64,000 nucleotides of DNA from Bacillota bacterium (GTDB lineage: Bacteria; Bacillota; Clostridia; Lachnospirales; Lachnospiraceae). The stretch is taken from NCBI GenBank assembly GCA_023395555.1, contig JAEWYQ010000063.1:7648-71647 (forward strand), written 5' to 3'. A model generated the notes under the pieces. It did not search any database. It had not been told where the DNA came from and worked only from the letters and a program-made list of their open reading frames with translations. Both the position numbers and the translations under genes were made by a program. Of this stretch, positions 26,067 through 35,002 are shown one piece after another; position 1 is the stretch's first letter, and each line of letters begins with the position of its first letter.

Positions 26067-29000
26067 TCAAAACAACAGCTCCATCTGTTCCATCTCTTCC
26101 ACCTTAACCTGTGAAGCTCGGATAGTTAATATAGGTTTCTCTCCCTTGATATGCTCCCCCTTCAGATACTGTACATCCTTTTGCAGTCCGGACTCCATCA
26201 GATTCAAGACATAGATATTATCAAATCGGTTGTAAATAGATTCACCGCCCAAGCCGGAGAGACAGATCAACTGTGTATTATTTTTCCGTGCGATATCCAT
26301 CAAAGGCTTCAAGAGATGCGCCGCGTTGGTCTGGGCAAAGGGATTGTCCATCACCAGAACCTTCCCCTCCTCCTTTTCATAGAACAGATCCGTATCCTCT
26401 CTTCTCATATAGGACAGCAGACTGGAAAGAACAACGAAGGCGGATAGGAACCCTTCTCCGCCGGAGTTCTTGGCTACCTCCGCCCAGGTGATGGGATACT
26501 CCCTTTGTGCCTCAATCTTATACAATCTGATTCCTACATTCCCAATACCCACTATGGTATCGTACAGATTTCTGGTTGTCACATTGGAACCGATCATTTC
26601 CTCCAGATTCTCATTCTGATCCAGCCTCTGAAGCCCTGATATAATCAGCCCTTCCATAAAGCCCCGCATTCTCTGTTGATAGATACTTTCCTGCTCCTCC
26701 CATTCCGGGAGCTTGATTTTAAGCATTTTAATGGATCGCTCTCTCACCGTGATGGTTGAATTACGGTCGATTTTACCCAGATTCTTGTGTATTTCGCAGA
26801 TATAATCCAGCAGCATCTCCGTTACCTTCGCCTGCTCCCTCTCCACGATGGCGATATCTACCTCCAGCTTCTCCAGCAGGGCATGGAAGGAGGACAGGAT
26901 GATCTCCAGCTGTTCCAGAATTCCCTTGGGCTCGTGAGCCAGATGCGTCAGGGTTTCTAACGGTCTTTTGAAGAATTCTTCTTCGTATTTCTTCTTTCCG
27001 GCGATACCATCCAGGCATTTGCCAAGAGCCTCCCGCTTCTCGTCCTGAACCTCGTCTGATTTGCGGTAATCCCTCACCAGTCTGCCCCGGAAAGCAATCC
27101 ATTCCTTCCCTTCTAACTCTTCCAGGCTGCTCTTGTTCATAGCGCTTAGTTCTGTTTCAAAGAGAAAGCTTTGCTCCGTTGTGAGCTGATCGAATTCCGC
27201 AAGGCCGGACAGGTTATTTTCATAGCAGGCGATCTTCTCCCCGCATGAATTCTTCTGCTCCTTCTCCTTCTCAAGATCTGCCAGTATCAGCCTGGCACGC
27301 TTCTTAAATTCCAGATCAACAATCCGCTCCCGTGGGATCGGTTCCAGTTTTTCAAACCGCTCCTCCAGCAGCATTTTCCCTTCTCTTACCCGATTCTCCA
27401 AAACCGCAATACTGGTAGATACCTGATTATACTCCTCCCGGATCCTTCCCAGTCTCTCTTCCTGGGAACTCCGCTCCCTTCTGACCTCACGCTCAGTAAA
27501 GGCATCCATCTTAACATCCTTATAATCCGGTTCAGAAAGCCCGTATAAGGCTTCTTTATCCAAAAGCTGCTGTTGCTTTTTATCAAAGCGATCCTTTGCA
27601 CGCCCCAGACTCTCCTCCAACTGAAGCTGATCCTCGCTGATCTTCCTGGTCAGAGCCTCGAATCTCGCCTCCAGGTCCTCCAGATCCTTGTGTATCCATT
27701 CTCCGGTCTGATAGCTCTGATATTCATTCAGCTTCCTCTGCAGATCCCTCAGCTTCATTCTTTCTCTCTCCCTATTAATACCAGAGGCCTGGATAAATTC
27801 ATTGATTTCGGCGATGCGCTGCTTCCTCTCCGCTATCTTGCGTCCCAGGATCTCCAGATCCCTGCCGATCTGCTCTAATTCCTTTCTTTCCTTCAGATAA
27901 TCTCCATACTGCCGGTACAGCTTTTCAAAATCCTGTATCTGGCTTCTTATATTCGCTTCCTGCCGGTTGCCCTGCTCTATCTCACTTTGCAATTCCCTTT
28001 GCTGACGCTGCAGGACTTCTTTTCTTTCCCTCAATTCATTCAGCTCTTTTTCCAATGACCCGGTTTGATAGCTGCAGGCCTCCAATTCCGCGATACAACT
28101 GCGATAACTGCTTTCTGTTACTGTCTGATACTTGATTGCATTGTATCTGTCCTCATACTCCCTGATCTCCGTTTCCTTCTGTCCAAGAAGCTTACCAATC
28201 CGGTTAAGCTCTGTCTGCTTTTGTTCCAGCAGCTCCTTTAAGGCTGCCGCGTCCAGCAGATGATGATTGAACAGGACAAAGAAGCTGATTTTATTCATCT
28301 CATAGATGCAGCTAACCTCTTCCTCCTGATGAAAGGCCAGATCCTCCCTCCGTATAATCGGAACCGGAAAGGAGGTATAGAAATCAATCCGGGCTGCTGC
28401 CAGCTGCTTCAGCTCCCTTCCGCTCATAATAATACTGTAGGGCAGCATGGGATTCTGTTGTACCAGCTTCTGATTCACTGCCGCAGAATTGCCGTTTTTC
28501 TTCAGCCAGTCCATACCATAGACATAGGATATATCCATATTTCTCAGCAATTCACTGAATTCTCCCGGCAATTCCAGCAGCTTGCCGGTCTCCAGCTTTC
28601 GGTACTCCTCCTCCAGCTCTTCCCCTTTTCGCTCCAGGCTGCGTTTGGCCTGTCCCAGCTCCTCAATCTTTCTATTAAAGCATTCGCCAATCCTCTGAGG
28701 CTGGAATAGTTCCGCTTCCCCCAACCCCATGAATCTCAGAATCATTCTTCGTGCTTCCAGCTGCTCTTCATATCCCGCCAGGCGTTCCTTGTGATACATG
28801 GACTGCTGCTTTAATTCTCCCAACCTGGCATTGTGATCCTCCATATCCCTGCCGAAGGAGGTGAGGCTCTCATCCATCTGTACCTTTTTGCTTCTTTGCC
28901 GCATCAGCTTTCTTTGGAGTTCTTCCAGTGCATTCTCAAGCTGGGCCTTCATCACCTCCAGGGCTCCCTCTTCGTACACCCCTAAGATATTCCGCTCCAG

Positions 29001-30494
29001 CCTTGTCCCATAGCGCTTATTAAACTCCTGTTCTTCCTTATCAAAGACCTTTATATTCGCCTGAAGCCGTCCCATAAGCTGCTTCCATTCCTGGGCCTGC
29101 TTCTGCTCCGCGGCCTCCTTCTCCGATATGATTTCCAGCTCCTCCCGTTTGGATAGCTGCTGCTCCTCCAGCTCCTCAAGGTACTTTTCCTGCTTTTCTA
29201 CCGCATCTTCATAACGGCACCTGAGATTGTAGCCTAATTGGTTCCGCTCCGGAAGAAGCTCCTTTTCCTGCGCCCTTAAGACCTCCAGCTTATTCTCCAG
29301 CAGCAGCACCTCACCGGAGCACTCTCTGTATTCCTCATATAATCCGGCGCATTCCATAGTATGCAGCCGGAAGCTTAAGGCATCAATCCTCTCCTGAAGC
29401 TGAGTCCTGGCCTGTTCCCTGTCTTCCTGCTTCTTGAATAAGAGCTCCAGCTCATCCATAAGACAATACAGCTGATAGGATGCCTCTTCATACCGGATAT
29501 TCTGCAGCTGCTGCTCCAGAACGGTAAGCCTCTCCTCCAGTATCTCCCGCTCTCCGGTTCTTTTCTCCAGCAGGACACTCAGGCATTTTCTGAGATATGC
29601 AAGCTTTTCCTCGTATTGAAGCTTCTCCTGCCGGGCAATGCGAAACTGCTGCGCACTCTCCCGTATCAGCTCCGCATCCGACCGGAAGGCTGCAATGGTT
29701 TCCTTCCGCTCGATCTTCGACTGATTTTCCTTATATTGAAGAATAAATTTATGGATGATACCGGCAAACTCTTTCATCCGGTTTTCCTCCTTGTTTAACT
29801 TACTCTCCACTGCGGACAGAAACCATTTTTCTACCAGCCCCGCCTCGTCCTTGGCGTCCTTAAACAGCTCCGATAAACCAGATTCCTTCAGATTTACTTT
29901 CTTAATAATAGCTTCCCATTCTGTATTGTTAATCTGGAATTCCCTCAGCCTGTCAAAATATTTCCTTTGGTGGGCCGTCTGATTCAAATCAAAATATTGA
30001 AAATTCAGCCCTCTCTCTCTCCTCGCTTCCTCAAACAGCAATTTACAGGCATGAAAGCCCTTGAGCTTCTTAGTTCTCCCTTCCGTCTCAATCACCGGAA
30101 GATTGTGAATGTCGAAGGGATTGGATTCCCGATATTCGTGAACAAAGCTCACAATATCCAGTTCTTCCTTACTATCTTCCTCCGCCTCCTGCCTTTGACG
30201 AACCATCATTCCCACCAGAACATATCCTGCTCCCCCATCCAGAATCCATTCTGTCAGGAGAAAGGTGGGCCTGACCGTGGTAAAAAAGCTGGCAAAGGCA
30301 CGGTCCGCGGTATCCCGGTACCGTCTTCTGACGAAGGGAGCGATCATCATCTGTACCAGAACCGATTTACCGCCGCCGTTTTGAAGGGAGAGCAAGGTAC
30401 TGTCCCCCTCAAAACGGAAGGTTTCGTCCTCAATCCGCATCGCATTGTTATTATAATTCAGATTGATTGCCCGAAAGCAGTTAATCTTACTCAT
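26067..30494 (-). CDS. jetC: JetC, SMC/MukB-like ATPase of a Wadjet system
   Basis: 1475 residues, the SMC-like motor of the complex. The N-terminal head has a variant Walker A 'LQNGGGKS' (about residues 37-44). Long coiled coils rich in Glu, Leu, Arg and Gln (about 250-560 and 720-1150) flank a hinge-like region, and the C-terminal head carries the signature 'NSGGEGFLSAF' (about 1343) and Walker B 'KVLVMDNPF' (about 1378), with Asn where many ABC proteins have the catalytic Glu. In studied Wadjet systems the JetABC motor extrudes plasmid DNA and triggers cutting by JetD. The ATG overlaps the jetB stop by 8 bp. Confidence 0.92.
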   Translation of the reverse strand: MSKINCFRAINLNYNNNAMRIEDETFRFEGDSTLLSLQNGGGKSVLVQMMIAPFVRRRYRDTADRAFASFFTTVRPTFLLTEWILDGGAGYVLVGMMVRQRQEAEEDSKEELDIVSFVHEYRESNPFDIHNLPVIETEGRTKKLKGFHACKLLFEEARRERGLNFQYFDLNQTAHQRKYFDRLREFQINNTEWEAIIKKVNLKESGLSELFKDAKDEAGLVEKWFLSAVESKLNKEENRMKEFAGIIHKFILQYKENQSKIERKETIAAFRSDAELIRESAQQFRIARQEKLQYEEKLAYLRKCLSVLLEKRTGEREILEERLTVLEQQLQNIRYEEASYQLYCLMDELELLFKKQEDREQARTQLQERIDALSFRLHTMECAGLYEEYRECSGEVLLLENKLEVLRAQEKELLPERNQLGYNLRCRYEDAVEKQEKYLEELEEQQLSKREELEIISEKEAAEQKQAQEWKQLMGRLQANIKVFDKEEQEFNKRYGTRLERNILGVYEEGALEVMKAQLENALEELQRKLMRQRSKKVQMDESLTSFGRDMEDHNARLGELKQQSMYHKERLAGYEEQLEARRMILRFMGLGEAELFQPQRIGECFNRKIEELGQAKRSLERKGEELEEEYRKLETGKLLELPGEFSELLRNMDISYVYGMDWLKKNGNSAAVNQKLVQQNPMLPYSIIMSGRELKQLAAARIDFYTSFPVPIIRREDLAFHQEEEVSCIYEMNKISFFVLFNHHLLDAAALKELLEQKQTELNRIGKLLGQKETEIREYEDRYNAIKYQTVTESSYRSCIAELEACSYQTGSLEKELNELRERKEVLQRQQRELQSEIEQGNRQEANIRSQIQDFEKLYRQYGDYLKERKELEQIGRDLEILGRKIAERKQRIAEINEFIQASGINRERERMKLRDLQRKLNEYQSYQTGEWIHKDLEDLEARFEALTRKISEDQLQLEESLGRAKDRFDKKQQQLLDKEALYGLSEPDYKDVKMDAFTEREVRRERSSQEERLGRIREEYNQVSTSIAVLENRVREGKMLLEERFEKLEPIPRERIVDLEFKKRARLILADLEKEKEQKNSCGEKIACYENNLSGLAEFDQLTTEQSFLFETELSAMNKSSLEELEGKEWIAFRGRLVRDYRKSDEVQDEKREALGKCLDGIAGKKKYEEEFFKRPLETLTHLAHEPKGILEQLEIILSSFHALLEKLEVDIAIVEREQAKVTEMLLDYICEIHKNLGKIDRNSTITVRERSIKMLKIKLPEWEEQESIYQQRMRGFMEGLIISGLQRLDQNENLEEMIGSNVTTRNLYDTIVGIGNVGIRLYKIEAQREYPITWAEVAKNSGGEGFLSAFVVLSSLLSYMRREDTDLFYEKEEGKVLVMDNPFAQTNAAHLLKPLMDIARKNNTQLICLSGLGGESIYNRFDNIYVLNLMESGLQKDVQYLKGEHIKGEKPILTIRASQVKVEEMEQMELLF

Positions 30495-31197
30495 TCTCTT
30501 TCACCCCCAGAACCCGCATGACCCGGTTATAATTATTTTTATTCAGCAGGTTAAAATCCATAAAATGATCCAGCTTCCTGGTCGTCTTAATCATTTCATC
30601 CTCTTCGATATAGTCAATTAGCCCCTGTTTTTGCAAAAAAGCCAGGATTGTATGCAGAAATCCCGCCTTGCTGGTCCTCTGCCGGCTTCCCTTATCGTCA
30701 CTGCGCAGGGCTTCAAATGCCTCCTGCATATTGGTAAAAGCAAGCCCTCCCTGCTCTTCCTCCTGCTGATTGGAAACGCCTTCTCTTAGCCGTTCCGTAA
30801 TGCAATTCATCAGCTCTCCCACCTTCATAAAATCTCTGGTCTTGCTGGAACTGCTCTGTCCGTCATAGAATTCCACCAGCAGGGTCAGGATGACGAATTG
30901 AGAGAGATAATAATCTTTGTCTGTAGCGGTGGATTTGCATAGCGCAGCTTTAAGCAATGCCTTGGAATAGCCTAGGAAGTCATTCTCCTCCTTGGGAATC
31001 AGATAGATTACATTGCCATACCTCTCAATATTGCTCCCCGCCGCTTCTCCCTGGCACTTCACCAGATGCATGACAGTTTCCTTCTCCGTATATGCCTTAT
31101 AAAGCTCTAATTCCTCTTCTTCCTTCAGTTCCCTATACTGCAGCAGATAATAGAAAATCATCTGGCTTGCTGTAATATCCTCCAGTTCATACGTCAT
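30487..31197 (-). CDS. jetB: JetB, MksE/kite-like subunit of the Wadjet system
   Basis: 236 residues, soluble, helical at both ends with likely winged-helix segments ('LHTILAFLQKQGLIDYIEEDEMIKTTRKL' spans recognition helix and wing). Position and size match JetB, the MksE-like kite subunit that bridges JetA and the JetC heads. Residues 135-175 include a polar, Gln/Glu-rich linker. It starts 11 bp after jetA and its stop overlaps jetC, so translation is coupled. Assignment is by context and fold pattern, not by a diagnostic motif. Confidence 0.82.
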   Translation of the reverse strand: MTYELEDITASQMIFYYLLQYRELKEEEELELYKAYTEKETVMHLVKCQGEAAGSNIERYGNVIYLIPKEENDFLGYSKALLKAALCKSTATDKDYYLSQFVILTLLVEFYDGQSSSSKTRDFMKVGELMNCITERLREGVSNQQEEEQGGLAFTNMQEAFEALRSDDKGSRQRTSKAGFLHTILAFLQKQGLIDYIEEDEMIKTTRKLDHFMDFNLLNKNNYNRVMRVLGVKENE

Positions 31198-31208
31198 ACC
31201 GGCCCTCC

Positions 31209-32810
31209 TTATTCAATCCGAAACACTACATTGCTGCACCGTATTTTCTTCATCACACCGCTTTCGCTGGCCACATTCTGAAATTCAACAGCCTCTCCCT
31301 CTGTTTTGCTTACCTCCAGCCGTCTCAGCCTCCGAAAGGCTTCCTGCTCCTCCGCCACCTCCAGCAGGCACAGATTAATCTGAAAATCCTTGACGGTATC
31401 CGTAAAATGCTCCTCCCGCTCTTTTCGCAGGCTATCAAAGAGGAATTCCTTATTCTTGATTAATTCCACCATGATTTCCCGGAATATCTCCAGATTGGGA
31501 ATGAGCCTTTCCCTGTCCTCCGGGGTCAGAAGCTCCTTCAGCTCCAGGAGGGAGATCTCCCCGCATGGAACCGTATAACCCAGAATACACTGCAGACTTT
31601 CCTTATAGTCCCTCAGCTTCTCCTCCAGTCTCCTCTGCTGCTCCAGCCTCCAGATCTCGTCATCAAAATCCTCTAACTCCTCCGCCTCTTCCGGCTCCCT
31701 CGCCTTTATGCTTTTCTGATATTCAAAGGCCTTGCCTATGTGATAGGTCTTGTCCGGCTCCCGATTGAACAGGGGTCTCAGGAAGAAGTCCAGCCGGTCC
31801 AAATGCTCCGGGTTCTGTAAAATCGGACGATATAATTCATTGCGGAAGGAGAACCGCTTAATCAGGGACATCTGTGACAGGGCTTCCAATTCCTTTGTAT
31901 ACATAGCCTTCAGATCAAAATGTGTGGAGAGAAGCCTCTGATACTCATCCAGTGCCCGGTTAATATAGCCTTCTATAATCTTTAGATTTCTCAGATTGCC
32001 GGCTTCCCTTTCCTCCAGCTTCTCCACATGAATATCCTGCTGCTCCATCTGTTCTACCAGCTTTCTGACATGCTCCCGGTAGCCGCTGAATTTATTCTTC
32101 GTATCATCGATGGTCATGAGATTATCATCCAGAATCCGGCTGTATTCCGGCACGGTGAACTGCAGCGCATTCTGCCTGATCTTGCGCATGGCTTCCTGCA
32201 TTCTCTGAAGCTGGATTCGAAGGAGGTTGAAAATATACTTGATGTCATCCACCGCTTTATCATAGCTGGCCTTCTCCATATGGAGCTTGAAGATCATTTC
32301 ATGAATAGTAAGCTTCATATTGCCCTCAATCTCCAGAGTGGACAGCATGAGATTGTATCCGTCCTCCGTCAGATAGTATGAGGTTCTCCTTACGTCCTCG
32401 TGGATATAGATGATCTTATTGGCAATAAAGCTGATATGTATCTCCTGATATTGACCCAGCTCATAATCAAAGCCATGGAAATACATTGCCTTGCCATCGT
32501 CACACAGAATAACATTTACTAAAAAATCTCCCAGCTCCTTGCACTGATCGTAGGATATCTGTTTTTTCAGCCATTTTATATTAATGGTATCAATAAAGCT
32601 GCCGATATCGTCCATAGTACAAGCCTCATCCTTCAAGGACTGTTCCATAATATATAAAAGAACAGAGAAAATGAGATTCGTCTGTTCGTATAGGGTATCA
32701 AAGCCATACTGCTTCCAGGTTCCCTTCTGTATGCTGTTGCGAAAGAGCATTGCGTAGGAACCAATGCTCTTCATTCTCTTTGTAAAGTCCTTTAGAAAAT
32801 CCAGTTCCAT
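31209..32810 (-). CDS. jetA: JetA, kleisin-like (MksF-type) subunit of the Wadjet system
   Basis: 533 residues, almost entirely helical, with an N-terminal winged-helix-like part, a central coiled coil (about residues 180-320) and an acidic helical C-terminal half. This matches the kleisin-like JetA subunit that links the two JetC heads. The size and the overall set suggest the type II Wadjet subtype, which I infer from gene sizes and not from a search. It starts 34 bp after the jetD stop and ends 11 bp before jetB. Confidence 0.82.
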   Translation of the reverse strand: MELDFLKDFTKRMKSIGSYAMLFRNSIQKGTWKQYGFDTLYEQTNLIFSVLLYIMEQSLKDEACTMDDIGSFIDTINIKWLKKQISYDQCKELGDFLVNVILCDDGKAMYFHGFDYELGQYQEIHISFIANKIIYIHEDVRRTSYYLTEDGYNLMLSTLEIEGNMKLTIHEMIFKLHMEKASYDKAVDDIKYIFNLLRIQLQRMQEAMRKIRQNALQFTVPEYSRILDDNLMTIDDTKNKFSGYREHVRKLVEQMEQQDIHVEKLEEREAGNLRNLKIIEGYINRALDEYQRLLSTHFDLKAMYTKELEALSQMSLIKRFSFRNELYRPILQNPEHLDRLDFFLRPLFNREPDKTYHIGKAFEYQKSIKAREPEEAEELEDFDDEIWRLEQQRRLEEKLRDYKESLQCILGYTVPCGEISLLELKELLTPEDRERLIPNLEIFREIMVELIKNKEFLFDSLRKEREEHFTDTVKDFQINLCLLEVAEEQEAFRRLRRLEVSKTEGEAVEFQNVASESGVMKKIRCSNVVFRIE

Positions 32811-32844
32811 ACCTTAACCATACCTTTCCTCTGCCGAAAGCTTC

Positions 32845-33846
32845 TTAAAAATCTTTTCTCTGAAGAATTTCCTGGGGAATATACCTGTTTTTCTGAAGCA
32901 GCAGCTTCATCTGCATTTGTACCTCCTCCGAGAAATAGGAAAAGAATTCGCCGCCAATCCTGCTGTTCTGCCCTTCCTTCATCGTGGGCAAATCTACCCC
33001 CTCCGCTTTTTGAAGCATGGCCTCATAGGCGACACAAAAGGGCTGCAGTCTGACCCTGTCCCGAAAGCTTTCCTGCAGTCCTTCAAATATAATAATCCCT
33101 TCATAGTCCAGATCACCAAAATACAGGATTTCATTTTCCGGATCATTCCAATAGGGTTCCACACAGAAGGTAAAGTCCCGGAAGGATCTATGGATGCTCT
33201 TCCCTCCGCCGTATACCAATGTTCCAATCTCTTCCCCTAATATGGTCGAATGCTTGTCCAACAGATGCTGCCTCATACTGTAGAAGGTATCCTTATTCTC
33301 TATGATCAAAAGCTTCTGCGGCACTCTCTTGTGATGGGAATAATAAGCCAGGGGTTCCGTGGTATCATATACATTCAGGTCATCGGGCGTCAGACCCAGT
33401 TTTTTCAAAAGCCTGATTCCGCCTCCCATCTTCAAATATTTCTCCCTGCTCCAGATATCAAAGCTCCTCTCATTATAGGATGCCGGCTCTTTCAGGCATT
33501 CGCTCTGCTCTTTGATAAAGGTATTTAAAGACATTATAAACGGCCTATCCTTCTGATAAGCTTCTATATTCCTTATATAATAATCATTTTTTAACATTGG
33601 AACCAATTGATACATCAGTTCCTCACGGCAGGTCCTGTCATCCTTCGCCTCCCGAATGATATGATATGCCCGGTGAAGAGCCGGTTTCTTTCCATTCAGC
33701 CCGGATCGAAAAACCGGTGAGATCCGGCCCATGCTTGTCAAGTTATGGATCAGCTCTGCTAAATCGGAATAGTCCATCACCCTCATGAATTCCCGGAGCT
33801 CCTCCAGAGTGATTTTGTTTTTCGGAAAATCAGTTATTTTTCTCAT
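32845..33846 (-). CDS. jetD: JetD, Toprim-family nuclease of the Wadjet system
   Basis: 333 residues. The N-terminal winged-helix-like part is followed by a C-terminal Toprim fold: the conserved Glu in 'LLIIENKDTF' (about E183) and the DxD in 'LYFGDLDYEGI' (D245 and D247). Toprim JetD subunits cleave DNA held by the JetABC motor and so destroy plasmids. All expected acidic residues are present, so the enzyme should be active. It is the first gene of this operon, giving the order D-A-B-C, and has a promoter of its own at 33877-33905. Confidence 0.9.
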   Translation of the reverse strand: MRKITDFPKNKITLEELREFMRVMDYSDLAELIHNLTSMGRISPVFRSGLNGKKPALHRAYHIIREAKDDRTCREELMYQLVPMLKNDYYIRNIEAYQKDRPFIMSLNTFIKEQSECLKEPASYNERSFDIWSREKYLKMGGGIRLLKKLGLTPDDLNVYDTTEPLAYYSHHKRVPQKLLIIENKDTFYSMRQHLLDKHSTILGEEIGTLVYGGGKSIHRSFRDFTFCVEPYWNDPENEILYFGDLDYEGIIIFEGLQESFRDRVRLQPFCVAYEAMLQKAEGVDLPTMKEGQNSRIGGEFFSYFSEEVQMQMKLLLQKNRYIPQEILQRKDF

Positions 33847-33876
33847 AAAGTTTCCTTACTAAATATAATTTCATTT

Positions 33877-33905
33877 ATTATACAATGTTTGATAACCCTA
33901 TGCAA
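33877..33905 (-). promoter_or_regulatory. Promoter of the Wadjet operon
   Basis: Minus-strand TTGCAT (33900-33905), a 17-bp spacer and a perfect TATAAT (33877-33882), 31 bp upstream of the jetD ATG. The -35 box is weak, the -10 consensus. Confidence 0.6.
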
Positions 33906-33912
33906 TGGTACA

Positions 33913-34644
33913 TTATTTTTTCTTTGCTGAGATAATCAGCATCATGGGCCTGCGCAGCTCATCCGCCATTCCTTCCACCGTTTGAAGCAGATGTGCCGAC
34001 GGCTGGGGTTCTACAACACCCGTCACTTCAAAGCCTCCTTGTATCAAACCGTTCAGATAGGTTGTGAGTGTCCTGTGGTATTTGATCACTTCTTCCCCAA
34101 GAAATTCAGCCGTTCTCGCGCCTTCAAAGAAATACCGGTCTACGGGAAAATGAAGAATTTTTCCGTTTTCATCATAATACCAGTTCTGACTCCCATAAGC
34201 CGTGAAAACCGGATGTTCAACAGAGAAAACAAAATCTCCCCCAGATACAAGGCAGCCGGATACTCTTTCAACGATCTGTCCGAAATCTTCTATATAATGA
34301 AAGGCAAGGGAACTGATTACTGTGTCAAATGAATCTTTCTGAAAAGTGATCTCTTCTATCGGCATTCTCATATAGGAAATTTTCTTATCCGTTTTTTCTT
34401 CTGCCACAGCCAGCATTTTCTCCGAGATATCCACTCCTGTAATCGCTTTTGCTCCATGCTCTGCGGCATATTGACAATGCCAGCCAAATCCGCATCCTAA
34501 ATCCAGAACCCGTTTATCCTTAAAACCTGGCAGCATTGCTTCCAGGGTCTTCCACTCACCGGCACCGGCAAGTCCCTTTGTCGAACGATCCATCTTGCTG
34601 TATTTTTCAAAAAACACCTTATCATCATATTTATTCTGTTTCAT
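33913..34644 (-). CDS. Class I SAM-dependent methyltransferase
   Basis: 243 residues from the ATG at 34644, which has GGAGAGA with a 6-nt spacer; an ATG five codons upstream would overlap that site. Motif I is 'VLDLGCGFGWHCQYAA', the acidic loop 'ITGVDISEKML', and 'FDTVISSLAFHYIEDF' is motif IV, typical of UbiE/BioC-like small-molecule methyltransferases. The substrate cannot be read. It is a single gene between the Wadjet operon and a repeat-rich intergenic region. Confidence 0.85.
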   Translation of the reverse strand: MKQNKYDDKVFFEKYSKMDRSTKGLAGAGEWKTLEAMLPGFKDKRVLDLGCGFGWHCQYAAEHGAKAITGVDISEKMLAVAEEKTDKKISYMRMPIEEITFQKDSFDTVISSLAFHYIEDFGQIVERVSGCLVSGGDFVFSVEHPVFTAYGSQNWYYDENGKILHFPVDRYFFEGARTAEFLGEEVIKYHRTLTTYLNGLIQGGFEVTGVVEPQPSAHLLQTVEGMADELRRPMMLIISAKKK

Positions 34645-34760
34645 ATTTAATCTCTCCATGCAAATTGCTTATCTTTATCTGTCGATATTATACACTCTCC
34701 GCAAGCGTCCATGAGATGGCGCTTCGTGCCAGGATGCGAACTCCACCCTGCTCCGGCGCG

Positions 34761-34785
34761 GTTATAATGCTAACGACATTATAAC
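34761..34785. promoter_or_regulatory. Perfect 9-bp inverted repeat containing TATAAT on both strands
   Basis: GTTATAATG (34761-34769) and CATTATAAC (34777-34785) with a 7-nt spacer. Each arm contains a -10-like TATAAT, one per strand, between the divergently oriented methyltransferase and hydrolase genes. It may be overlapping divergent promoters or an operator. Confidence 0.5.
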
Positions 34786-34797
34786 ATAACATTTGCA

Positions 34798-34968
34798 GAT
34801 TAAGAAACACGTTTTATATTATTGTTATACATACTATAAGAATAACTGCACCATATTGTACACCTCGATTACAGGAACATGTTTTATGTTCCTGTAATAC
34901 ACATTATGAGAATAACTGCACTGCATTGTACACCTCGATTACAGGAACATGTTTTATGTTCCTGTAAT
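34798..34968. repeat. 70-bp tandem repeat, two full and one partial unit, with 13-bp hairpins
   Basis: Units start at 34798 (diverged), 34868 and 34938 (partial), period exactly 70 bp; units two and three are identical over their shared 31 bp. Each of these two carries a perfect inverted repeat with 13-bp arms ATTACAGGAACAT / ATGTTCCTGTAAT around GTTTT, at 34868-34898 and 34938-34968. The array ends 34 bp before the start codon of the hydrolase gene, so it may be an operator array. Confidence 0.85.
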
Positions 34969-35002
34969 ATATTATATAAACAGCATTCCGGAGGTAGTCC
35001 GT

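Noticed and set aside
29967..30521. 184-codon plus-strand open frame over the jetC start
   Set aside because: It is a shadow of the jetC and jetB coding strand, without a ribosome site.
34798..34968. Possible CRISPR array
   Set aside because: Whole 70-bp units repeat, with no unique spacers between short repeats, and no cas genes are present.
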